From G965216695 sp965216695 (GTDB lineage Bacteria; Pseudomonadota; Gammaproteobacteria; Pseudomonadales; Azotimanducaceae), in contig OZ244212.1 of the NCBI GenBank assembly GCA_965216695.1, positions 1 to 64,000 on the forward strand: a stretch of DNA of 64,000 nt, read 5' to 3'. Made by a program: the position numbers and the translations under genes. Below the pieces are notes generated by a model. That model worked only from the letters and a program-made list of their open reading frames with translations, was not told where the DNA came from and did not search any database. The stretch's first letter is position 1. Every line of letters begins with the position of its first letter. Shown here piece after piece: positions 17,379 to 26,810 of the stretch.

Positions 17379-20300
17379 TCAACCCGCGGGCACCGCTGCC
17401 TGCTTCGGCATTCGTTGCCCGCGCCAACGCCGCAGATCGCCGGCGAGCGTGTATAGCGATGGCACCACGAACAGCGTAACCAGCGTTGCAAACGCAAGCC
17501 CCCAACCGACGGCTAAAGAGATAATCGCAACGATCGGGTCGTAACCGCCGATGCCGTACGCCGTGGGCAGTACGCCGCCGAGGGTCGTGAGCGCGGTCAC
17601 CAATATCGGCCGCAGGCGTTCCACAACCGCATCGACCACCGGCTCGGTATCATCTCCGCCTCGCCCTTCGCCGGCATATTGGTGCACCCGCTTGTGGATA
17701 GCGTCCACCATCACGATGGATCCATTTACGACCACTCCCGCTAAACCCACGGCACCCATCATCGCGAACATCGACATGGGTTTGCCGTGCAGGAAGAACG
17801 TGAGGAATACGCTTGCCAGCGCGAATGGGATCACGAGCAGCACGAACAGCGCTTCCAGAAACGATCCCAGCATCACCCATATGACGAGTCCGATCCCGAT
17901 TACCGCGAGCAAAGCCGCGACGCCGATCGAACCGGTGGTTTTTGCAGTCTCCACAGCTTCGCCACCGTTGAACACATGCAGGTCTTCCATACCGCGGAAG
18001 CGCGGAAACAGTTCCGCTTCCATACGCGCCGCAAACGGCATCGCGGTCAAACCGCCGGATTCGGAGAAACTCGCGCGCACCGTCGCAGAACGGTAGCCGT
18101 CCCGGTGATAAATGCGGGTTACGGCCGGAACCTCAACGGGGTCCACGACGTCGCGCAGGGCCACCAGTTCGCCGGACGCTGAGCGGACCCGCGTGTCGAG
18201 CAGCGCGTCGAGATCGGAGCGCGCCGCGGGATCGAACTGCACACGCAACTCGGTGGTGTCTTTCAGATCTCGGTGCTCACTGGCCTTGATGCCGAAGAAG
18301 GCCGCCGCAAGCGTGGTACCAACACTCTGGGCGTCCAGACCCCGCAGCCCGAGTTTGTCGTAGTTAACGTTCAGATCCAGTTGCGGTGTTCCGGCGCGCT
18401 CGTCGACCTCGACTTCGATCACCCCGGGCGTCTGTTTCAGGAACGACTCGATCTCGTAGGCAACCGCACGGCGTGTGCCGTCGTCGTTTGACAGTACGTG
18501 GACGGTCACCGGTTGATCTGTGGGTGGGCCGAAGTATTCCGAGAGATAGACGAGCCGGACGCCATCGGGTACCTGCAGCGCCGAGGGCAGTACCTCCATC
18601 CAATGCGCATTGGAATGCTCGCGTCCGAACTTCCGGAACTGCACCACGATCAGGGCTTCGTTGTCCGCCTCGCCGAACTCCTTGTCGAGCGAATTGGAAT
18701 TCTGATGTCCGATCCGTGCGGTTACTGCCTCCAGGTCGCTCCGCGCTATCTCCATGATCTGGCGCTCCACATCCGCGCTGAACGCGGCGGTCTGCTCGAG
18801 TGAGCTGCCTTGTGGGGCGGTCAGTTTCACAAACAGACGATCTGCGTCGTCCTGGGGAAACAACACAAACGGAACCAGCGGCCGAACGAAAATCATAATC
18901 GTGAAAAACGCGACCAATGCAATTGCCACCGTCCATGCGCGGTGGCGCAGCGTCCACTGTAATGCACGCCGGTAACCGGCCTCGAGCCGGACCATGAATC
19001 GCCGTTTGTGGAGGCTCTTGCTGCGAACGGTGGAGAGGTGTGCGGGCAACACAAAGAACGATTCGAGTAGTGAGAACGCCAGCACGATCACGACGACGGC
19101 TGGTATCTGCCAGACGATCTTGCCCGGCATGCCGCCGATGAACAACATGGGTAAGAACGCGAGGATCGTCGTCAGCGCAGCCGCGGTAACGGGCGGAATC
19201 ATCTCTCGCACCCCGGCCAGCGCCGCATCTGCTGGCGATAGACCCTCGGCCTGTCTGAACACGATGCGCTCGGACACCACGACCGCGTCGTCGACGACCA
19301 TGCCCAGCACGATTATGAAGCCGGTCAACGCCATCATGTTCAGCGTCATGCCGAATTGGCCAACCGTGGCGAGTGCGCCCAGAAAAACGATGGGGATACC
19401 GACCAGAATCCACAGTGCCGGTTGCGGTCGCACAAACAGGAACAGCACACAGGACACCAGGACGAGGCCGATCAGCCCATTGGTGCCCATCAGTTCGAGC
19501 CGATTGCGGATAATCACCGACTCGTCGCCGATGGCTTTTGCGCTGATCTGCGGAGGCAGATCGACGCGCGCCAGTTCCGCACGTACGGCGTCCGCTGCGT
19601 CGATGATGTCGGCGGTTTCCCGTTTTTGCACGCTCAGCACCACGCCGCGCCGACCGTCGGTGTGCACCACCAGCCCGGTGTCTTCCCGGGACTCCTCGAT
19701 GCGCGCTACGTCGCGAACCCGCAGCGCGCCGCCGTCCGCGTTGAATCGCAGGATCGTGTCGGCTACTTCGCTCGGTTGATCGTAGCGGCTCCACATCACG
19801 ACCTGACGCCGATCCGTCGGACTCTCCAGCATCCCTCCGGTGCTGGACACGTTGCGGCGTGCAATGGCGCCGATAATGTCCGTCAACGTAACCTGATGGG
19901 CTCGGGCTTTGACCGGATCCACCAGTACACGCACTTCGGGGTCTGGCAAGCCGACCACGCTAACGCTTCCGATCAGCGGCAGCCGTTCCAGGCGTTCTTC
20001 GAGGGCATCAGCGGTCTGGGCGAGCAGGTCCGCGGGCCCGGACAGCGCTACCTCGATCACGGTTGCGCGTGCCGGATTGAACTGGCGCAACACAGGCTCG
20101 TCTTCCATCTCGTCCGGAAAATCCGTGATGTCGTTGATGGCCGCGCGAATGTCCTGTTCGCCCGCTTCGATCTGCGCGGCGTCGAAGTCGTCGTAGAGTT
20201 CTACCGTGGTGAAACTCGTGTTGTCGGCGACGACCGTTGTGAACTCGTCGATTCCTTCAACTTCTTCGAGCGCTTCTTCGATGGGGATGGTGATTTTGGT

Positions 20301-20483
20301 TTCCACGTCCCGCGCAGAGGCGCCGGGCAGAGTCGCCGTGATCCATAGGATGGGTGTGTCCACGCTCGGGATGAACTCGCGCTGCAACGTCGATGCGGAG
20401 AGGTAACCCAGCACCGCCAGCGTAATGGCGGCGATGTTTACAAGCAGGTGACGACCGATAAAGAAGCGCAGTAGTGCGTCCAC
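17379..20483 (-). CDS. RND efflux transporter, inner-membrane pump
   Basis: The 1034-residue protein has the RND layout: an N-terminal helix, a large periplasmic loop, a helix bundle with GMVVDDAVVVSE containing the proton-relay Asp pair, a second loop, and a closing bundle (VAALLAVIGIGLVIWVMLGSFLEALF). The start is GTG 20483, three bases after the adaptor gene's stop. It would export hydrophobic or amphiphilic compounds with the adaptor encoded just upstream. The outer-membrane channel is not in the window and could be a shared TolC. Expression is probably controlled by the divergent TetR gene. Confidence 0.9.
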   Translation of the reverse strand: MDALLRFFIGRHLLVNIAAITLAVLGYLSASTLQREFIPSVDTPILWITATLPGASARDVETKITIPIEEALEEVEGIDEFTTVVADNTSFTTVELYDDFDAAQIEAGEQDIRAAINDITDFPDEMEDEPVLRQFNPARATVIEVALSGPADLLAQTADALEERLERLPLIGSVSVVGLPDPEVRVLVDPVKARAHQVTLTDIIGAIARRNVSSTGGMLESPTDRRQVVMWSRYDQPSEVADTILRFNADGGALRVRDVARIEESREDTGLVVHTDGRRGVVLSVQKRETADIIDAADAVRAELARVDLPPQISAKAIGDESVIIRNRLELMGTNGLIGLVLVSCVLFLFVRPQPALWILVGIPIVFLGALATVGQFGMTLNMMALTGFIIVLGMVVDDAVVVSERIVFRQAEGLSPADAALAGVREMIPPVTAAALTTILAFLPMLFIGGMPGKIVWQIPAVVVIVLAFSLLESFFVLPAHLSTVRSKSLHKRRFMVRLEAGYRRALQWTLRHRAWTVAIALVAFFTIMIFVRPLVPFVLFPQDDADRLFVKLTAPQGSSLEQTAAFSADVERQIMEIARSDLEAVTARIGHQNSNSLDKEFGEADNEALIVVQFRKFGREHSNAHWMEVLPSALQVPDGVRLVYLSEYFGPPTDQPVTVHVLSNDDGTRRAVAYEIESFLKQTPGVIEVEVDERAGTPQLDLNVNYDKLGLRGLDAQSVGTTLAAAFFGIKASEHRDLKDTTELRVQFDPAARSDLDALLDTRVRSASGELVALRDVVDPVEVPAVTRIYHRDGYRSATVRASFSESGGLTAMPFAARMEAELFPRFRGMEDLHVFNGGEAVETAKTTGSIGVAALLAVIGIGLVIWVMLGSFLEALFVLLVIPFALASVFLTFFLHGKPMSMFAMMGAVGLAGVVVNGSIVMVDAIHKRVHQYAGEGRGGDDTEPVVDAVVERLRPILVTALTTLGGVLPTAYGIGGYDPIVAIISLAVGWGLAFATLVTLFVVPSLYTLAGDLRRWRGQRMPKQAAVPAG

Positions 20484-20486
20484 GGC

Positions 20487-21701
20487 TCAACCGGCGTCCT
20501 GATTGTCGACCACCACCGGGGCGCCGTCGCGGAGCGCGAACTGGCCCTCGACCACAACCTGTTCGCCTTCGTTGAGCCCGGAGATCACTTCGATTGACCG
20601 GCCGTTGGCGCGACCCGTGCGTACGGGTTGGAGTTCGGCCGTGCCATCAACGACGCGAAAGGTGTGCATGGTGCCGTTGCGGCGAAAGACGGCAATGCTT
20701 GGTACGGTAAGCGCGGTTTCGGCGTTTTGATAGGGCAGGCGTACGGACGCCAGCATCCCTTCGCGCAATCCGTCGGTGCGTTCGTCCAGCCAGATCTCCA
20801 CGTTGTAGGTGCCGGTGGTCGGGTCCGCGACGCGGGAAACGCTGTGAACGGTAGCGCTGACTGGCTCGAGCCCCGCGGACTCCAGCCCGAGTTCCGCGGT
20901 CGATGCGCCGGTTAGCAACGCCGCTTCGCGTGCGGTCACGCCCGCCCGCACGCGAGCCCGGGAAAAGTCGACCACGGTAACCACCGGCGTACCCGTCGCA
21001 ACGAAATCGCCCATCTGCACGCGGACGTCCTCGGCCGATCCGGCAAACGGCGCCCGGATAACGGTGTCGTTCAGGGCGCGTTGCGCGGCGGCCAGCGCCG
21101 AGTCGGCGGCGGCGAGTTCTGCAACGGCCCGTTGAACGGCAAAACGCAACGTCTCCAGACGGTCTTCGCTGATGAACTGCTGTTGGCGCAGGTTTTCTCC
21201 GCGTCGCAACTCACTTCGCGCCTGCGCCAGATTGACGTTCGTGGTTCGCAGCCGTGCCTGCGCCTCGTTTCGGGCGATTCGGGCCCGCTCGTTGTCCAAC
21301 GTAATCATCGGTTGTCCGGCGGCTACCTCATCGCCGGGTTCTACGTGCCGTACGGTAACGCGGCCGGATACCTCGGCTGCGACCGTTGTCTTGCGGAACG
21401 CTTCGACGACCCCCGACACCGTTGCCTGCGGTGTCAGGGCCGAGCGGGTGACGGGCGCAACCTGAACATGGACGGCGGTCGACAATCCTGTTCGCGGCTC
21501 AGCGCTGCGTTGTGCGGCCTCTGCCGTCGCTGCCGCATCCGGCCCGCCGCAGCCCGCCACCAAAAAAATCACCCAGAACAGTCCGACATGGGGAATGACG
21601 GTGCGGTGCCTGAATACTCGAAGCAGCCGGCGAGCGGCGTGGGGAGGAGGGCTGATGAGGCGAGCGCGCATTACTGGACCCGGTACTACTTTGATCTGCA
21701 T
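20487..21701 (-). CDS. RND periplasmic adaptor (membrane fusion) protein
   Basis: The 404-residue protein has a hydrophobic export signal ending in the lipobox LVAGC, so it is likely a lipoprotein. It then has the HlyD/AcrA pattern: a barrel/lipoyl half (TTVAAEVSGRVTVRHVEPGDEVAAGQPMITLD), a long helical hairpin (about 140-215), the second lipoyl half (IRAPFAGSAEDVRVQMGDFVATGTP) and a beta barrel. ATG 21671 ten codons in is an alternative start. It is first in the efflux operon and divergent from a TetR gene across a palindromic operator. Confidence 0.88.
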   Translation of the reverse strand: MQIKVVPGPVMRARLISPPPHAARRLLRVFRHRTVIPHVGLFWVIFLVAGCGGPDAAATAEAAQRSAEPRTGLSTAVHVQVAPVTRSALTPQATVSGVVEAFRKTTVAAEVSGRVTVRHVEPGDEVAAGQPMITLDNERARIARNEAQARLRTTNVNLAQARSELRRGENLRQQQFISEDRLETLRFAVQRAVAELAAADSALAAAQRALNDTVIRAPFAGSAEDVRVQMGDFVATGTPVVTVVDFSRARVRAGVTAREAALLTGASTAELGLESAGLEPVSATVHSVSRVADPTTGTYNVEIWLDERTDGLREGMLASVRLPYQNAETALTVPSIAVFRRNGTMHTFRVVDGTAELQPVRTGRANGRSIEVISGLNEGEQVVVEGQFALRDGAPVVVDNQDAG

Positions 21702-21732
21702 GTAGTCTGGCGACTATAGCCGCGGAGGATTT

Positions 21733-21750
21733 TTTATTCAATTGAATAAA
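21733..21750. promoter_or_regulatory. Operator palindrome between TetR and RND genes
   Basis: TTTATTCAATTGAATAAA is a perfect 18-bp inverted repeat in the 69-base divergent interval. It is AT-rich in a GC-rich region and placed 20 bases before the TetR start and 31 bases before the adaptor start. TetR repressors commonly bind such palindromes over both promoters, so this is the probable binding site of the adjacent regulator. Confidence 0.7.
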
Positions 21751-21770
21751 TGGGCTGAAGCGCACACAAT

Positions 21771-22421
21771 ATGCCCACCGCACGGCCTACGCTTTGCCTC
21801 GATTCCTATATGCCTGACAAGTCTGACGCACCCATGAAAGTGTCCACGAAGCGAGCCGACGGTGGAGACACCCGTCGCCAGATTGCCGAAGCCGCGCTCG
21901 ACGCGTTCGCGGAGTACGGGTTCGACGGTGCAAGCACCCGGGCGATCGCGCGACGCGCGGGTGTGAATCAAGGGCTGATCACCTACTACTTTCAGTCCAA
22001 GGAGTTGCTGTGGCGCGAGGCGGCAAGTGTTGTCTTCGCGGAGTTGCGGCAGCGTTACGAGGGCGCGGTTATTCCCGCCGATTCCCCGCGGGCGATGCGG
22101 CGCGCGCTGATTGTGACGCTGGTCGAGTTTCTGGCGGAACGTCCGGCGCTGTTGCGGTTCATGACCGAAGGCGGCGGTCGCGAACGCGAGGAGCGTGTTC
22201 GCTGGCTTGTTGACCATCACTTATCGGAGGTGTATGCCACGTTCGCGCAGGAGGGCACGCAAGCCGTGCACGCTGCCCACGAGTTCTACGCCATCGTGGG
22301 AGCGGCCGCGGTGATATTTGCGGTTCCAGCAGAATGCCGGCTGTTGACCGGCCTGGATCCGAACACGACCGCGGCCGTGGCGGCTCACGCGGACTACCTG
22401 GCGGGACTGTTCTGTTCGTAA
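21771..22421 (+). CDS. TetR-family transcriptional regulator
   Basis: The product (216 residues from ATG 21771) has an N-terminal helix-turn-helix domain, IAEAALDAFAEYGFDGASTRAIARRAGVNQGLITYYFQSKELL, and an all-helical ligand-binding half. The true start is uncertain: ATGs at 21810 and 21834 would remove 13 or 21 residues outside the DNA-binding domain. It is divergent from the RND pump operon with an 18-bp palindrome between them, so it probably represses both units until it binds an efflux substrate. It may equally affect nothing downstream, since copA has its own CueR-type promoter. Confidence 0.88.
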   Translation: MPTARPTLCLDSYMPDKSDAPMKVSTKRADGGDTRRQIAEAALDAFAEYGFDGASTRAIARRAGVNQGLITYYFQSKELLWREAASVVFAELRQRYEGAVIPADSPRAMRRALIVTLVEFLAERPALLRFMTEGGGREREERVRWLVDHHLSEVYATFAQEGTQAVHAAHEFYAIVGAAAVIFAVPAECRLLTGLDPNTTAAVAAHADYLAGLFCS

Positions 22422-22430
22422 CGCGTGCGA

Positions 22431-22461
22431 TTGACCTTGCCCTTGCGTCAAGGTTTAACCT
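22431..22461 (+). promoter_or_regulatory. CueR-type promoter of copA (19-bp spacer)
   Basis: TTGACC (22431-22436) and TAACCT (22456-22461) are separated by 19 bases that contain the dyad ACCTTG...CAAGGT. The long spacer and dyad are the hallmark of MerR-family activated promoters. The arrangement closely follows the E. coli copA promoter as I remember it. The copA start lies 30 bases downstream and a CueR-like gene follows copA. Confidence 0.85.
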
Positions 22462-22491
22462 GAGGATTCCCTGCTCACGGCCGGACCGCAG

Positions 22492-24843
22492 ATGACGCAA
22501 AACAATCCCGAGGGTGAAGCAGACGCCAACGCCGAGCCTGCGGAGCTGGATCCGGTATGCGGGATGACGGTTTCGGCGCCCGGCGGGTTGTCACTAGCCT
22601 ACCGCGGCGTGACGTATCGATTTTGCAGTGAACGGTGCGAAACGCGGTTCGAATCGGATCCTTATTACTTTCTGGCCGGGCACCACAAACGTCCAGCGGC
22701 GCCGACGGAGGGAGTGCGATACGTCTGCCCGATGGATCCGGAAGTGGACGAGCCCGAACCGGGCGCCTGTCCGGCGTGCGGAATGGCGCTTGAGCCCACT
22801 ACGCCGCAGGCCGATTCGGGTCCCGATTCGGAGCTCGCACAGTTTCAGGCGCGCATGTGGTGGAGTCTGGCGGCTGCGGCGATTCTGATGTTGCTCACCA
22901 TGGGCCCCATGGTTGGCTTCGACGTCGGCCGGTACGTGTCAAACGACCACCTGTTGCTGGTGCAGTTCATCGTGGCAACACCGGTTGTGGGTTGGCTCGC
23001 AGCCCCATTCTTTGTGCGGGCGGGTCGTTCCGTGCGAAACGGCCGATTCAACATGTGGACGCTGATCGGGCTCGGTGTTGGCGCCGCGTATCTCTACAGC
23101 GCGATCGTCGTCATGGCACCCGCTCTGGTACCGACGGCGATAGGAGCGCGCGGTGCGCTTCCTGTCTATTTCGAGGCGTCCGTCGTGATTGTCGCGCTGG
23201 TATTCGTGGGACAGGTGCTCGAACTGCGCGCGCGCAGCCGGACCGGCGATGCAATCCGCTCACTCCTCGATTTGGCCCCCAAGCAAGCTCGTCGGGTGAC
23301 GCCGGAGGGTGACGAGTACGACGCACCTGTGGAACACATCGTTGCGGGCGACACGATCCGCCTGCTTCCGGGGAACAGCGTGCCGGTCGACGGGACGGTG
23401 GTCTCCGGTGGCACCAGTGTCGACGAAAGCATGGTAACGGGCGAATCGCGCCCCGTTGTAAAAGCTCAGGGCGACCGCGTAATTGGCGGCACTATGAACT
23501 TGGATGGATCCGCGATTGTCCGGGCGACCCAGGTCGGCGATCAGAGCGTGCTCGCGCGCATCGTGTCGCTGGTCGCGCAGGCACAACGATCGCGGGCGCC
23601 GCTACAGCGCATGGCGGATCGCGTCGCTGCATGGTTTGTTCCTACAGTGATCGGGATCGCGGCGGTGGCTTTCGTAACCTGGCTCATCCTCGGACCGCAG
23701 CCTCGGGTCCCGTTTGCGCTAGTCGTCGCGGTATCGGTCCTCATCATCGCCTGCCCCTGCGCGCTGGGCCTGGCGACGCCCATGTCCGTAATGACCGCGA
23801 TGGGTCGCGGTGCTCGAGCTGGATTGCTGATCCGCGATGCGCAGACGCTGGAGCGCGTAGCTGACGTTGACACACTGTTAGTGGACAAGACCGGAACGCT
23901 CACTGAAGGCGAGTTTGCCGTGACGGACACGCAGATGAACGAAAACGTTGATCCACAGCGCGTCTACCGGATCGTCGCAGCGCTGGAGCAGGGTGCGGAG
24001 CATCCGGTGGCCCGAGCACTCGTGGATGCGGCGCGCGCAAACCTCGACGTACAGCAGCCGGCGCTTGTGGTCGCCGCACCAGATGCTTTCGAAGCGCTCC
24101 CCGGCGTAGGCGTCTCGGGGCGGGTCGACGGGGTTCGCTGTCATCTGGGTGGCAGCGCGCTCCTGCGCAGACTGAACGTTGACGCGCAGGCAGTTCGAAC
24201 GCGGGAAGCAACCTGGGCGGCGGAGGGTTTCACGGTTGTCTACCTGGTGATTGGCGACGATGTCGCGGCGTCGTTTGCGTTGGGTGACCGCGTCAAGGCG
24301 GATGCTCGTGAGGTGCTACGCGGATTGCGAGGGGACGGCCTCGAGGTGGTTATGGCCACCGGCGACAGCGATGCAGCAGCCTGGGTGGTTGCGCGGGCGC
24401 TCGACATAGCCGACGTGCATAGCGAGTGCTCGCCGGAAGACAAGCTGGCATTAGTCGAACGGCTGCAGCGCGAAGGCCGGCGCGTTGCGATGGTGGGTGA
24501 TGGCGTAAACGACGCACCCGCGCTCAGTCTCGCGCACGTGGGAATTGCCATGTCGACGGGAGCCGACGTTGCCGTGCAAAGTGCAGATGTCACGCTTCTG
24601 CGCGGCGAGCTCGCCGGTCTACTCAGGGCGCGGCGTCTGGCTCGGGCTACCGTAAGCAACATCAAACAGAATCTGTGGTTTGCGTTCGTCTACAACGGAC
24701 TTGGCATTCCCATTGCCGCAGGCATCCTCTATCCGTTCACGGGGTGGTTGCTGTCGCCAGCTATTTCGGCGGCCGCGATGAGCCTGTCGTCAGTCTGCGT
24801 TGTTACAAATGCGTTGCGGCTGCGCCATGTATCGCTCGACTAA
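22492..24843 (+). CDS. copA: Copper-exporting P-type ATPase with YHS and CPxCG domains
   Basis: This 783-residue heavy-metal P1B ATPase exports Cu(I) across the inner membrane. The N-terminus has no HMA domain. Instead there is a YHS domain (DPVCGMTV...CSERCETRFESDP, about residues 20-65) and a heavy-metal-binding motif YVCPMDPEV...CPACGM (about 80-105), as in SilP/CopA variants. The core shows the transport motif CPC (Cys421), phosphorylation site DKTGT (Asp465), a conserved HP dipeptide (EHPVARAL), and GDGVNDAPAL. The C-terminal MSLSSVCVVTNALRL is typical of Cu ATPases. It is driven by the CueR-type promoter and is followed by the regulator gene. Confidence 0.93.
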   Translation: MTQNNPEGEADANAEPAELDPVCGMTVSAPGGLSLAYRGVTYRFCSERCETRFESDPYYFLAGHHKRPAAPTEGVRYVCPMDPEVDEPEPGACPACGMALEPTTPQADSGPDSELAQFQARMWWSLAAAAILMLLTMGPMVGFDVGRYVSNDHLLLVQFIVATPVVGWLAAPFFVRAGRSVRNGRFNMWTLIGLGVGAAYLYSAIVVMAPALVPTAIGARGALPVYFEASVVIVALVFVGQVLELRARSRTGDAIRSLLDLAPKQARRVTPEGDEYDAPVEHIVAGDTIRLLPGNSVPVDGTVVSGGTSVDESMVTGESRPVVKAQGDRVIGGTMNLDGSAIVRATQVGDQSVLARIVSLVAQAQRSRAPLQRMADRVAAWFVPTVIGIAAVAFVTWLILGPQPRVPFALVVAVSVLIIACPCALGLATPMSVMTAMGRGARAGLLIRDAQTLERVADVDTLLVDKTGTLTEGEFAVTDTQMNENVDPQRVYRIVAALEQGAEHPVARALVDAARANLDVQQPALVVAAPDAFEALPGVGVSGRVDGVRCHLGGSALLRRLNVDAQAVRTREATWAAEGFTVVYLVIGDDVAASFALGDRVKADAREVLRGLRGDGLEVVMATGDSDAAAWVVARALDIADVHSECSPEDKLALVERLQREGRRVAMVGDGVNDAPALSLAHVGIAMSTGADVAVQSADVTLLRGELAGLLRARRLARATVSNIKQNLWFAFVYNGLGIPIAAGILYPFTGWLLSPAISAAAMSLSSVCVVTNALRLRHVSLD

Positions 24844-24890
24844 CCGGCATACTGGCGCGGACGAGGTCTTACTCAGCGGAGGAAAGGAAT

Positions 24891-25322
24891 GTGAACATCG
24901 GTGCTGCAGCCGAGCTGGCAGGGATGACCCGCAAAGCGGTTCGATACTACGAGTCCATAGGACTCGTACGACCCCGTCGTGATGACAACGACTACCGTCG
25001 CTACACCGACGGAGAGGTGCACCGACTGCGGTTTCTGAAGCGGGCGCGCGCACTCGGGTTTTCTGTGCAGGAATGCCGGTTGCTGCTCTCGCTGTACGAT
25101 GATCCGAGCCGCAGCAGCCGCGACGTGAAGGCGATCGCGTTGGAGAAGGTTGCCGACATCGAGCGCAAGCTTGCAGAACTTGCCGACATGCGCGACACAC
25201 TGTTGCACCTGGCAGAACACTGCCACGGAGATCGCAGGCCGGAATGTCCGATACTTGCAGATCTGGCTGGATCCTCACCGGACTGTGCGACGCATCCCGC
25301 TTCTGCGGAAACCACGGATTGA
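24891..25322 (+). CDS. cueR: CueR-like copper-responsive MerR regulator
   Basis: Translation should start at GTG 24891, eight bases after an AGGAAAGGA site, giving 143 residues; the frame extends upstream but only into the end of copA. The MerR DNA-binding region is NIGAAAELAGMTRKAVRYYESIGLV, followed by the dimerisation helix. Near the C-terminus Cys111 and Cys119 sit in CHGDRRPECPI, matching the Cu(I)-binding loop of CueR (Cys112 and Cys120 in E. coli). It would activate the 19-bp-spacer promoter before copA, 47 bases upstream in the same direction. Confidence 0.9.
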   Translation: MNIGAAAELAGMTRKAVRYYESIGLVRPRRDDNDYRRYTDGEVHRLRFLKRARALGFSVQECRLLLSLYDDPSRSSRDVKAIALEKVADIERKLAELADMRDTLLHLAEHCHGDRRPECPILADLAGSSPDCATHPASAETTD

Positions 25323-25406
25323 CGGATGCGCCAGCGGAGCGCATGGTACGCTATTGACATTGCGGTAGATTCAGCCGGTAGATTGAAGTCAGCGAGGAAC
25401 CACGCC

Positions 25407-26807
25407 ATGGCAGAAAGTATTCAACAAACTGGAACGAACGCGTCCGGAGCGGCGGGTTCAGGGCGGTATCTCGGCAGCTCGGACGAGAAACGCCGCGAGC
25501 TGGTGACGCGACAACGCAGCGGCGATATGACCGTTTCGAACAAGGAGGTGGCAGAGGCCTTCGCGATCGACCCGTTCTACGATCCGTACTCCATTCCGCT
25601 GGAGGAGATGGATCCGTCGCACCCGGCGCTGTTTCTGCATGGTACCCACTGGGCACATTTCGAACGATTGCGCCGTGAAGATCCGGTGCACTATCACGAA
25701 GAGAGTATGTTTGGTCCGTACTGGTCGGTAACCAAGTACGACGACTGCCGCTACGTGGACACTCACCACGACCTGTTTTCATCGCAACAGGTGAAAGGTG
25801 GAATTGCGTTGGGCGGCGTACCCGATCGCGAAGACGAATACGCGTTACCGATGTTCATTCAGGAGGATCCGCCAAAGCACGACGAACAACGGAAGGTGGT
25901 AACGCCGATGTTCGCACCCAGGACCCTCGCGGATCTCGAACCACTGATCCGCGAACGCGCGGGCAAAATCCTCGATGAACTGCCGCGCAACGAAGAGTTC
26001 AACTGGGTAAGGCACGTGTCGGTGGAACTCACCGCGCAGATGCTGGCAACGCTGTTCGACGTACCCCAGGAAGACCGCCTCAAACTGATCGACTGGTCGG
26101 ATACGATACAGAACCTCGGTGATCCGGATGTGTTCGAAACCCCGGACGAGGGGTTCAAGAAGCTGTTCGAGTGCCTGGCGTACTTTCAGCAGTATTACGA
26201 GGAGCGCAAGCAACAGCCGCCCAAGTTCGATCTGATTTCGATGCTCGCGCATGATCCGTCGACGCGCGACATGGGGCCGCAGGAACTGCTGGGCAACGTG
26301 ATGCTGCTGATTGTGGGTGGCAACGATACGACGCGGAATTCCATTTCGGGCGGCGTGCTCGCGCTGAATCAGAATCCGGACGAGTACCGCAAATTGAAAA
26401 GCAATCCGGGCCTGATTCCGAAAATGGTCCCGGAAATCATTCGCTGGCAGTCGCCGGTTGCGCACATGGCGCGCACGGCGACGCAGGATTGCGAAATCGG
26501 CGGCAAGAAAATTCGCAAGAACGACAGAGTCGCGATGTGGTACATCTCCGGCAACCGGGATGAAGACGCGTTGGAGCGTCCCAACGAATTCGTGATCGAC
26601 CGTGCAAATCCGCGCCAGCACACGGCGTTTGGCTATGGGATTCACCGTTGCGTCGGTTATCGGCTGGCGGAGATGCAGCTCCGGGTGATCTGGGAGGAGA
26701 TCATCGCGCGCTTCGACAGCGTCGACGTCACCTCGGAACCCACCGGTCTTGCGTCGAATTTCATTCACGGTATTCGCGATCTACCGGTTACGCTCCGCGG
26801 CGGATGA
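25407..26807 (+). CDS. Cytochrome P450, CYP153-like alkane hydroxylase
   Basis: The chosen ATG (25407) follows a GAGGA site and gives 466 residues; ATG 25527 would give a CYP153-like length of 426. I-helix GGNDTTRNSISGGVLALN, K-helix PEIIRWQSPVAHMARTA and heme loop FGYGIHRCVGYRLAEMQLR (Cys415) are characteristic of CYP153 enzymes, which hydroxylate the terminal carbon of medium-chain alkanes or related chains. A second CYP153-like gene lies at 42598. It is followed three bases later by a small EthD-like gene, a probable operon. Redox partners are not encoded in the window. Confidence 0.88.
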   Translation: MAESIQQTGTNASGAAGSGRYLGSSDEKRRELVTRQRSGDMTVSNKEVAEAFAIDPFYDPYSIPLEEMDPSHPALFLHGTHWAHFERLRREDPVHYHEESMFGPYWSVTKYDDCRYVDTHHDLFSSQQVKGGIALGGVPDREDEYALPMFIQEDPPKHDEQRKVVTPMFAPRTLADLEPLIRERAGKILDELPRNEEFNWVRHVSVELTAQMLATLFDVPQEDRLKLIDWSDTIQNLGDPDVFETPDEGFKKLFECLAYFQQYYEERKQQPPKFDLISMLAHDPSTRDMGPQELLGNVMLLIVGGNDTTRNSISGGVLALNQNPDEYRKLKSNPGLIPKMVPEIIRWQSPVAHMARTATQDCEIGGKKIRKNDRVAMWYISGNRDEDALERPNEFVIDRANPRQHTAFGYGIHRCVGYRLAEMQLRVIWEEIIARFDSVDVTSEPTGLASNFIHGIRDLPVTLRGG

Positions 26808-26810
26808 CGC

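Noticed and set aside
18364..19794. Long reverse-strand open frame (476 codons) inside the RND gene
   Set aside because: It is an out-of-frame, Arg-rich shadow of the pump gene caused by high GC content.
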